Assembly: GCA_017558775.1 (NCBI GenBank)
Contig: JAFYTP010000096.1
Location: 1 to 50,014, forward strand
Direction of reading: 5' to 3'
Source: Bacteroidales bacterium
Lineage (GTDB): Bacteria; Bacteroidota; Bacteroidia; Bacteroidales; UBA932
Length of the DNA stretch: 50,014 nt
The notes under the pieces are model-generated. The model was given only the letters and a program-made list of their open reading frames with translations, was not told the DNA's origin and made no database searches. A program made the translations under genes and the position numbers. Positions 24,658 through 31,354 of this stretch are shown here, piece by piece; the stretch's first letter is position 1; the number at the start of each line of letters is the position of its first letter.

Positions 24658-24676
24658 AAAAGAAACATCCTAAATA

Positions 24677-24688
24677 TTTCGTTTCGTG
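24677..24688. promoter_or_regulatory. AgaR-like operator at the agaS promoter
   Basis: TTTCGTTTCGTG on the plus strand, overlapping the expected -33 region of the agaS promoter. It shares TTTCGTTTC with the site at 11900. Confidence 0.55.
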
Positions 24689-24710
24689 CCTACAAATGTG
24701 AAACCGGAAT

Positions 24711-24744
24711 TAAAAAAAGCGGCTGATTTTTCAATCAACCGCTT
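24711..24744 (-). terminator. Terminator of the DeoR/AgaR-type regulator gene
   Basis: On the minus strand a 12-base stem (24733-24744 with 24717-24728, one mismatch) and a 4-base loop are followed by seven T. It separates the regulator from the agaS operon. Confidence 0.85.
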
Positions 24745-24797
24745 GAATATCAATAACTTAGTATAGTTTCAAAAACGCTTCGTGATGTTTCGATTAT

Positions 24798-25589
24798 TTA
24801 GACGGAAACCGTTTCGACATTGATCTTCATCGAACGGAGCTGGCTCTTGAAGCTGGCCGGGATGTGGCTGTCGGTGATGACTGTATGGATCTTGTCCGGC
24901 ATCGCGATGAACGCCAGGGAGCGCTTGTTCACCTTGGAGGAATCGAACACGGCGATCACCTCGCGGGCGCGCGAAATCATTACTTGATTGGTGCTTGCCT
25001 CCTCCATGCTGGGGGTGGAAAGACCGGCCTCCATGCTGATGCTGTCCACGCCCAGGAACAGCTTGTCGCAGTAGAAGAGCTTGAGGTTGGATTCCGCCAG
25101 CGGCCCCACGATGGAGTTGCTGGATTCACGGACGGTACCGCCCAGGAGAATCACCCTGAAACGCTTGTATTTGACCGCCTCCAACATCGCGTTAACGGAG
25201 TTGGTGATGATAGTCAGGTCATTGAAGGAGTGGAGGTTACGGACGACCTGGAGGGCGGTGGTGCCAGAGTCCACGAGGATGGTGTCCCCGTTCTTGATAT
25301 GGGCGGCCGCGGCACGGCCGATGGCTTCCTTTTCCCGGGAGTTCACGAGCTGCTTGAAGTGGAAGTTCCGCTCCTCGACCTCGTCCGTGGTGGAGGTGGC
25401 GTCCATGATCGCTCCGCCGTGTACACGGAGGAGCAGTTTCCGTTCCTTCAGGATGCGGAGATCTTTCCGGATCGTCACTTCCGAAACGCCGAATTCGCGG
25501 CTCAGTTCGGACACATTGACGGAAGATTCTTCGCGGAGGCGTTGAAGGATGGCCGAGCGGCGGCCCTGTGCGGAATCGTAGATGTTCAT
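24798..25589 (-). CDS. DeoR/AgaR-family transcriptional repressor
   Basis: A 263-residue regulator of typical DeoR length. The N-terminal helix-turn-helix (about 10-60) contains ESSVNVSELSREFGVSEVTIRKDL, followed by the family's LRVHGGAI segment. The C-terminal sugar-phosphate sensor domain has GDTILVDSGTTALQVVRNL and DKLFLGVDSISMEAGLS. AgaR and related proteins are released from DNA by sugar phosphates. It is transcribed divergently from pfkB. Candidate operators overlap its own promoter, the pfkB start, the agaS promoter and the promoter at 11.9 kb, so it probably controls both arms of the locus and itself. Confidence 0.88.
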   Translation of the reverse strand: MNIYDSAQGRRSAILQRLREESSVNVSELSREFGVSEVTIRKDLRILKERKLLLRVHGGAIMDATSTTDEVEERNFHFKQLVNSREKEAIGRAAAAHIKNGDTILVDSGTTALQVVRNLHSFNDLTIITNSVNAMLEAVKYKRFRVILLGGTVRESSNSIVGPLAESNLKLFYCDKLFLGVDSISMEAGLSTPSMEEASTNQVMISRAREVIAVFDSSKVNKRSLAFIAMPDKIHTVITDSHIPASFKSQLRSMKINVETVSV

Positions 25590-25616
25590 GGTCAGCTGAT
25601 ATGAGTTTTAGTTTCA

Positions 25617-25648
25617 CAAATATAAGTCCTTTTTTGGTTTGAAACAAA
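25617..25648 (-). promoter_or_regulatory. Promoter of the regulator gene
   Basis: A perfect minus-strand pair: TTTG (25645-25648), a 20-base spacer, and TATATTTG (25617-25624), about 28 bases before the start codon. Confidence 0.75.
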
Positions 25649-25654
25649 ACGAAA
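25641..25654. promoter_or_regulatory. AgaR-like operator overlapping the regulator promoter
   Basis: On the minus strand it reads TTTCGTTTTGTTTC, a full match to the recalled AgaR core TTTCRTTTYRTTTY. It covers the -33 element, which fits autorepression. Confidence 0.65.
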
Positions 25655-25721
25655 TGCAAAAAGTGAAAAAAAAAGCATAAAAATTATGAAAAGTGCCCAA
25701 GTTTTCGCATATTCGCACCAT

Positions 25722-25742
25722 AAAACGAAAACCAAATGAAAC
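25722..25742. promoter_or_regulatory. AgaR-like operator at the pfkB start
   Basis: On the minus strand it contains TTTCATTTGGTTTTCG, close to the same core. It covers the translation start of the PfkB kinase gene. Confidence 0.45.
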
Positions 25743-26689
25743 AGTACGACATCGCTGCGATCGGCGAACTCAACGTAGACATCATTCTGAACCACATTGA
25801 ATCCGAGCCGGAAATCGGCAAGGAAAAGTTCGCCAAGGACATGATCGTGACCTTGGGCTCTTCCACCGCCATCTTCGCAGCCAATGCCGCCGCTCTGGGC
25901 AGCAAAGTCTGTTTCGTGGGCCTCGTCGGCCGCGATTCCTTCGGTGACCTCGTCTGCACCTCCCTCGACGCCAAGGGTGTCGAAACCCGTTTCATCAAGA
26001 AAGGCGAAACCCCTACCGGTGCCACCATCTGCATGAACTACGGCGAGGACCGCGCGAACCTGACCTATCAGGGCTCCATGGACGTGATGGGCTTCGATGA
26101 CATCGACCCGGAAGTCTTCGAGAGCGCTTCCCATATCCATCTTTCTTCCCTTTTCATGCAGTCCGGACTGCTCCGGGACATCCACAAGATCCTGGACAAG
26201 GCTGTGGAGAAGGGGATCACCGTGTCCCTGGACACCCAGTGGGATCCGATGGAGACTTGGAAGCTCGATTATACCACCGTTCTCCCGAAAGTGACGGTGT
26301 TCCTGCCCAACGAAAAGGAACTGCAGGCCCTCACCGGCACGCAGGATCTGGAAAGCGCCATCGCCAAGGTGCTCCCGTACCTGGGATGCTCGATGGTGGT
26401 CAAGTGCGGCTCCAAGGGCTCGCTGCTCGTGCTCAAGGACGGCACCCGCCGCTTCCTGCCCGCGTTCCTGAATAAGAATGTGGTCGATGCCATCGGCGCG
26501 GGCGACAGCTTCAACTCCGGTTTCGTGAGCGCTTTCGTGAAGCGGATGCCGCTGGAGACTTGCCAGGAGACCGGCAACCTCACGGGCGCGGTCAACACCA
26601 CCGCCGCGGGCGGTACGGGCGCTTTCACCTCGCTGGAAGCCGTGCGCGACATCTGTAAGGAACGATTCGGACATCCCATTGCCCTATGA
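25736..26689 (+). CDS. PfkB-family carbohydrate kinase
   Basis: A 317-residue ribokinase-like kinase. It has the N-terminal sugar-binding strand AIGELNVDIIL, the GGSS-like TLGSSTAIFAANAAALG segment, FVGLVGRDSFGDLV, and the C-terminal signature DAIGAGDSFNSGF with the catalytic Asp and anion hole. Substrate is not fixed by sequence. In the context of AgaS and a KbaZ-like protein, tagatose-6-phosphate (giving tagatose-1,6-bisphosphate) or a free amino sugar are the likely ones. It is the first gene of the plus-strand arm and overlaps the following fusion gene by ATGA. Confidence 0.88.
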   Translation: MKQYDIAAIGELNVDIILNHIESEPEIGKEKFAKDMIVTLGSSTAIFAANAAALGSKVCFVGLVGRDSFGDLVCTSLDAKGVETRFIKKGETPTGATICMNYGEDRANLTYQGSMDVMGFDDIDPEVFESASHIHLSSLFMQSGLLRDIHKILDKAVEKGITVSLDTQWDPMETWKLDYTTVLPKVTVFLPNEKELQALTGTQDLESAIAKVLPYLGCSMVVKCGSKGSLLVLKDGTRRFLPAFLNKNVVDAIGAGDSFNSGFVSAFVKRMPLETCQETGNLTGAVNTTAAGGTGAFTSLEAVRDICKERFGHPIAL

Positions 26690-29658
26690 GACAATTCGTG
26701 TTTATAGTAAGTTTTTTGAGCGTATTGGCGGCCTGCTCCCAGCAGCCCGCCAATGACTGTGCTTATAGCGGGGGTAAACCCGTGAAAAACGTGGACGTGG
26801 TGGTGGCCACCGCGCCCGCCGGCGACCTGACGCTCCGCAGCGTCTGCTTCGTGAATAACGGCACCAAGGCCGTCAGCATCGACGCTATCGAAACCTCTCC
26901 CGTTTCCGTGGAGGGAAAGGAGGTCTGGTCGTTCCAGCCCACTTCCTCCGACGAGCGCAAGGACTGGGTCCTGCCGGTGGGGAAGGGTTTCTATCAGCGT
27001 AACTTCCTGGGTATGAACGCTCCCGACTACGGCGGCGGCATTCCCATGATCAGTTTATGGAATAAGGACGCGTGCGTGAGCGTGGGATTGACCGAGCCGG
27101 TGATGCGGCAGGTGTCGATGCCCGTGAGCCGCAAGGGGAACGTCACCCGGGCCGTCATCCGGCAGGAGTTCCCCGAGCCCGTGAAGCTCGCGCCCGGCGA
27201 CACCCTCTACGCGCTGAAGCAGTTCGTGATCGAGGGCCAGGGCGATTTCTTCCAGCCGCTGCGTCAGTTCGCCGGTTACATGCACGACACCTACGGCTGG
27301 GAAGCCCCCGTTTCGCCGGAGGATGCCTACGAGCCGGTCTGGTGCGCCTGGGGCTATGAGCGCACGTTCACCGTGGACGAGGTCGTCGGCACCCTGCCCA
27401 AGGTGGTGGAGCTCGGCTTCAAGTGGGTCGATATCGACGATGGCTACCAGATCTGCGAAGGCGATTGGACGGCCAACGAGCGGATCGGCGCGGAAGGCAT
27501 GCGCCGGATGACGGACGCTGTCCATGAGGCCGGCCTCAAGGCCAAGATCTGGTGGGCGCCGATGTCCGCGGATCCCGGCAGCGCGCTGGCCACGGAGCAT
27601 CCCGAGATGCTGCTGGTGCAGAAGGACGGCACCCACGAGGACATCTCCTGGTGGGACAGCTGGTACCTTTCTCCCGTGAACCAATATACCTGGAAATATA
27701 CGGAAGACCTGGTGGATATGTTCCTGGTTGACTGGGGATTTGACGGCTTCAAGCTTGACGGCCACTACCTGAATCTCTGCGCCCCGGACTACAATCCCGC
27801 CAGCGGTCTTTCCTATCCGGAGGAGGCTCCGGAGCGTCTCCCGGAGTTCTTCGCCCATCTCTATGGACAGGCTCAGGCGGACAAGCCCGGCTGCGTCGTA
27901 CAGCTCTGCCCGTGCGGCTGCGCTGTCAACTTCTTCAGCATTCCTTTCATGAACCAGGCGGTGGCCTCCGATCCCACTTCCAGCGCACAGATCCGCATGA
28001 AGCGGATGGTGTACGCCGCGATGTGCCCGGATCTGGCTTATTACGCCGATCATGTGGAGCTCTCCGACGGCGGCCTGGATTTCGCCTCGCAGGTGGGTGT
28101 GGGCGGTGTCATCGGCACCAAGTTCACCTGGCCAAAAGTCAATCCTGACGCCCAGGAATGCGGCGGCAGCCTGCTGACTCCCGAGAAGGAGGCCCTGCTG
28201 CGCAAGTGGGTGCCCATCTATACGGAAAAGATGCTTTCCACGGGCACTTACCTCGATCTCTACACCTACGGCATCGATAAGCCCGAGGCCCATGTGATCG
28301 ACAAGGGCAAAGCCCTCTATTATGCTTTCTATGCTCCGAAGTGGAACGGTGAGCCCATTACACTCCGCGGTCTGGACGCTTCCCATACCTACTCAGTCAC
28401 GGAATATACCGCCGATGAGCCCGTCACTTATCTCGTGAACGGAAGCGATCCGGTCATCAAGCCGGTTTTCGAGGGCAATTATCTCATCGAGGTTACCGAG
28501 TTCCGTCAGGCCGCTCCTGAGGTTAAGGATGGGGATACCGTATTGGCTACCAATCCGTTGGTGGAGAAATTCCTGACGGAAGTGGACTACCCGGACAAGA
28601 CTTGCACGGAGTACACCAAGGTGTTGGACTATTACGGCGGTTTCGACGGCAAGAACATCACTTGGGACAATTGGGCGACCAAATGGCCCGACGGTGACAA
28701 GCCGCTGTCCTACAGCATCCGCTGGAAGGCGGCGGATGTGGAAGACGGCGTCATGACGCTGCATCTGGAAGACGAACTCTCGTGGGCGCGGGACAAGGAG
28801 ATTGCCCCCGGTTCCCGTTTTGTGACGATCACCAATCTGGTCCCCAATGACAAGTACACCTACAAGGTGACTACGGAAAGCGGGAAAGTCCTCACGGAGG
28901 GCAGTTTCACTACGACCGGCCATCTGCATCAGGTGTTCTTTACCGGTGACATCGAATACAAGAACGGTGTCGCTTTGAAGGGCTCTGGTGGCCGTAATGC
29001 CCGCGATCTGGGCGGCTGGACTGGCCTGGACGGGAAAAAGACGAAATACCGCAAGATCTATCGGGGCGGCCGTCTGAACGAGAAATGGGAGCCTTATCCG
29101 ATTAATGCCCAGGGACAGCAGGAGCTGCTGTTCGAGGGTATCGGCGCCCAGCTTGACCTCCGTGGCAAGTCCGACGTCATGACTACGCCGGCTGCCGAGG
29201 GACTGGCTCACTGCGCGCCCGTCATCGAACAGGGCGGCAAGGCCATGCTTGTCAATGACCACGCCAAGACCAAGCAGTGCTTTGAGTTTGTGCTGGATTG
29301 CGTCCGCAAAAACAAGCCGGTCTATTTCCACTGCTCGCTGGGCCGTGACCGCACCGGCACCCTGGACATCCTGCTGCTGGGCCTCCTTGGCGTGCGAGAA
29401 GGCGACATCGCCAAGGAATATGAGGTGACCTATTTCGCTCCGGTCGGGTACAGCGTTTCTTCCTCGGAGAAGGATTCGAACACGGAGCCTGTCTTTAGGA
29501 ACACCCGTATGGAATGGGTTTACAGCGACGTGGTACCTTATTTCTGGGAGATGGCCGGGGATGGTTCCTTCGCGGACGGCGTGGAGAAATATCTCCTGAC
29601 CGTGGCGGGCGTTCCCCAGAAAGACATTGACGAATTCCGTAAATTGATGCTTGATTAA
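26686..29658 (+). CDS. Fusion of GH36-like alpha-galactosidase and tyrosine-phosphatase-like domain, lipoprotein
   Basis: A 990-residue secreted protein in one uninterrupted frame with lipobox LAAC (Cys17). Residues about 20-600 look like a clan GH-D alpha-galactosidase: an N-terminal beta-sandwich, then PVWCAWGYERTF, KWVDIDDGYQ (about 247-256), FDGFKLDGHYL with likely nucleophile Asp about 356, CPCGCAVNFF, and VELSDGGLDFA (about 455-465), a candidate acid/base region. A small C-terminal beta domain follows. Residues about 610-990 repeat the protein at 10647-11840: a fibronectin-III-like domain, then a cysteine phosphatase with GGRNARDLGGW and HCSLGRDRTG (Cys about 883, Arg about 889). The join falls where the paralog's lipoprotein linker ends. 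It overlaps pfkB by 4 bases. Such a fusion suggests coupled removal of galactose and phosphate. Confidence 0.82.
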   Translation: MRQFVFIVSFLSVLAACSQQPANDCAYSGGKPVKNVDVVVATAPAGDLTLRSVCFVNNGTKAVSIDAIETSPVSVEGKEVWSFQPTSSDERKDWVLPVGKGFYQRNFLGMNAPDYGGGIPMISLWNKDACVSVGLTEPVMRQVSMPVSRKGNVTRAVIRQEFPEPVKLAPGDTLYALKQFVIEGQGDFFQPLRQFAGYMHDTYGWEAPVSPEDAYEPVWCAWGYERTFTVDEVVGTLPKVVELGFKWVDIDDGYQICEGDWTANERIGAEGMRRMTDAVHEAGLKAKIWWAPMSADPGSALATEHPEMLLVQKDGTHEDISWWDSWYLSPVNQYTWKYTEDLVDMFLVDWGFDGFKLDGHYLNLCAPDYNPASGLSYPEEAPERLPEFFAHLYGQAQADKPGCVVQLCPCGCAVNFFSIPFMNQAVASDPTSSAQIRMKRMVYAAMCPDLAYYADHVELSDGGLDFASQVGVGGVIGTKFTWPKVNPDAQECGGSLLTPEKEALLRKWVPIYTEKMLSTGTYLDLYTYGIDKPEAHVIDKGKALYYAFYAPKWNGEPITLRGLDASHTYSVTEYTADEPVTYLVNGSDPVIKPVFEGNYLIEVTEFRQAAPEVKDGDTVLATNPLVEKFLTEVDYPDKTCTEYTKVLDYYGGFDGKNITWDNWATKWPDGDKPLSYSIRWKAADVEDGVMTLHLEDELSWARDKEIAPGSRFVTITNLVPNDKYTYKVTTESGKVLTEGSFTTTGHLHQVFFTGDIEYKNGVALKGSGGRNARDLGGWTGLDGKKTKYRKIYRGGRLNEKWEPYPINAQGQQELLFEGIGAQLDLRGKSDVMTTPAAEGLAHCAPVIEQGGKAMLVNDHAKTKQCFEFVLDCVRKNKPVYFHCSLGRDRTGTLDILLLGLLGVREGDIAKEYEVTYFAPVGYSVSSSEKDSNTEPVFRNTRMEWVYSDVVPYFWEMAGDGSFADGVEKYLLTVAGVPQKDIDEFRKLMLD

Positions 29659-29670
29659 ACACTGACTAAT

Positions 29671-31092
29671 ATGAAGAAGATTCTTGTTTTGGCGGCCCTT
29701 GCCGCTCTGGCCTTCTCCTCCTGCTCGAAAAAGGAAAAGGTGGATGAGTATGGCTATACCATCAAGGACAACCAGATTGTTTACAACACGCCGGCCCGTC
29801 CGGCGGACCAGCAGAGCATGCTGCAGTTCGCCGCGGAGCCCATTGAACACGTGCGCGTCGGCCTCGTCGGCCTTGGCGACCGTGGTACCGGTGCCGTGTA
29901 CCGTTTCCCGTACATCGAGGATGCGACCATCGTCGCCCTTTGCGACCTGATGCCGGAACGCGTGGAGCGGGCCCAGGGCATCCTGGAGGAGCTCGGCGCT
30001 CCCCGCGCGCTGTACGAGTTCAGCGGCGAGGAAGGCTATAAGGAGCTTTGCCAGCGCGATGACATCGACCTGGTCTATCTGGCCGTTCCTTGGCAGCTGC
30101 ATACCCCCATCGCCGTCTATGCGATGGAGCATGGCAAGCACGTGGCCATCGAGGTGCCCGCCGCCACCAGCATCAAGGAGTGCTGGGACCTGGTGAACAC
30201 TTCCGAGCGCACGCGCAAGCACTGCATGATGCTGGAGAACTGCTGCTACGACTTCTTCGAGCTCACCTGCCTGAACATGATCCAGCAGGGTGTCTTCGGC
30301 GAGGTCGTGCATGTGGAAGGTTCCTATTGCCACAACCTGGATCCCTACTGGGACCAGTACCAGGGTGACTGGCGCATGACCTACAACAAGGACCACCACG
30401 GTGACGTCTATCCGACGCACGGTATCGGCCCTGTCTGCCAGGACATCGACATTCACCGCGGCGACAAGATGAACGTGCTCGTGTCCATGGACACCGACGC
30501 CTTCAACGGCCAGGAGATCGCTGACAAGCGCTATGGCAAGGGTGTCGTCGAGAAGTACGCCAACGGTGACAACACCATGACCTTCATCCGCACCGAGAAG
30601 GGCAAGACCATCCTTGTGGAGCACAACGTGGTCACCCCTCGTCCTTACAACCGCATGTACCAGGTCACCGGCACCAAGGGCTTCGCCAACAAGTACCCGA
30701 ACGAGGGCCTCGCCCTGGGCGCTGACATGGTGAAGGCTCCCGTCGCCTACGACGATCTGGACGCCGAAGAGTACATGAGCGACGCTGAGCGCGACGCTCT
30801 GATGGCTCTTTATGAGCACCCGATTGCCAAGGGTATCTCCGAGAAGGCGAAGGAGGTCGGCGGACACGGCGGCATGGACTTCATCATGGATTACCGTCTC
30901 ATCTACTGCCTCCACCACGGTCTCCCGCTCGACCAGGACGTCTACGACGCCGCCGAGTGGAGCTCCCTCGTGGAACTCACCGAAGTCTCCATCAACCACG
31001 GTTCCATGCCCATCGTGATGCCCGACTTCACCCGTGGCGAATGGAACAAGCTCGATGGCCTGCATTTTGCACTCCTCGAAGAAGAAAACTAA
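29671..31092 (+). CDS. GH109-like alpha-N-acetylgalactosaminidase (Gfo/Idh/MocA fold) lipoprotein
   Basis: A 473-residue secreted protein (lipobox FSSC at Cys18). The domain starts with HVRVGLVGLGDRGTGAV, the NAD-binding motif and the form typical of glycoside hydrolase family 109. It continues with ALCDLMPERVERA, YLAVPWQLHTPIAVYAMEHGKHVAIEVP and MMLENCCYDFFE. GH109 enzymes remove alpha-linked N-acetylgalactosamine using a tightly bound NAD. It lies 12 bases after the GH36/phosphatase fusion and is followed by a strong terminator. It provides GalNAc for the AgaS route and is the clearest clue to the substrate of the locus. Confidence 0.9.
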   Translation: MKKILVLAALAALAFSSCSKKEKVDEYGYTIKDNQIVYNTPARPADQQSMLQFAAEPIEHVRVGLVGLGDRGTGAVYRFPYIEDATIVALCDLMPERVERAQGILEELGAPRALYEFSGEEGYKELCQRDDIDLVYLAVPWQLHTPIAVYAMEHGKHVAIEVPAATSIKECWDLVNTSERTRKHCMMLENCCYDFFELTCLNMIQQGVFGEVVHVEGSYCHNLDPYWDQYQGDWRMTYNKDHHGDVYPTHGIGPVCQDIDIHRGDKMNVLVSMDTDAFNGQEIADKRYGKGVVEKYANGDNTMTFIRTEKGKTILVEHNVVTPRPYNRMYQVTGTKGFANKYPNEGLALGADMVKAPVAYDDLDAEEYMSDAERDALMALYEHPIAKGISEKAKEVGGHGGMDFIMDYRLIYCLHHGLPLDQDVYDAAEWSSLVELTEVSINHGSMPIVMPDFTRGEWNKLDGLHFALLEEEN

Positions 31093-31113
31093 ACTTAAAC
31101 TTCTCCATACTCC

Positions 31114-31144
31114 GGCACCCGCATTTGATGTGGGTGCCTTTTTT
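31114..31144 (+). terminator. Terminator of the pfkB-GH36-GH109 operon
   Basis: A 10-base stem (31114-31123 with 31129-31138) and a 5-base loop are followed by six T. It starts 22 bases after the GH109 stop codon. Confidence 0.88.
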
Positions 31145-31173
31145 GTGTTTTCAAGGGAAGTTTTTTATTTTTG
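31142..31173 (+). promoter_or_regulatory. Promoter of the small peptide and fimbrillin-like genes
   Basis: TTTG (31142-31145), a 20-base spacer and TATTTTTG (31166-31173) match the Bacteroidota consensus. The first box overlaps the tail of the preceding terminator. Confidence 0.7.
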
Positions 31174-31194
31174 TAAGTAAATCAGTTACCGCAT

Positions 31195-31341
31195 ATGAAA
31201 TACACCGAAACATGCAAGATGAAGGGTGGGTATGAGAGGCCTGCCCTGAGAGTTGTGGAGACAAAGCAGGAGTTGTCATTCCTGGCGTCGTCGAATCTCG
31301 AGCCCATTGACGGGGGCGATGATCCGGATATTGATTGGTAA
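31195..31341 (+). CDS. 48-residue acidic-tailed peptide
   Basis: A short frame starting at the ATG 22 bases after the -7 box and ending 13 bases before the fimbrillin-like gene. It begins MKYTETCKMKGGYERPALRV and ends with GGDDPDIDW. Small proteins of this layout ('P-x-L-R-V-V-E', then an Asp-rich tail ending in an aromatic residue) are common in Prevotella-like genomes just before surface-protein genes; their role is unknown to me. The frame is supported by its promoter, its spacing and its composition. A longer frame starting at 31253 overlaps it in another phase but is not credible there. Confidence 0.7.
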   Translation: MKYTETCKMKGGYERPALRVVETKQELSFLASSNLEPIDGGDDPDIDW

Positions 31342-31354
31342 GGAGGGGAGAGGT

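Noticed and set aside
31253-31354. Longer N-terminal extension of the fimbrillin-like gene
   Set aside because: The extension is Ser/Arg-rich and lies over the 48-residue peptide gene; the ATG at 31355 has a strong ribosome site and a lipoprotein signal.
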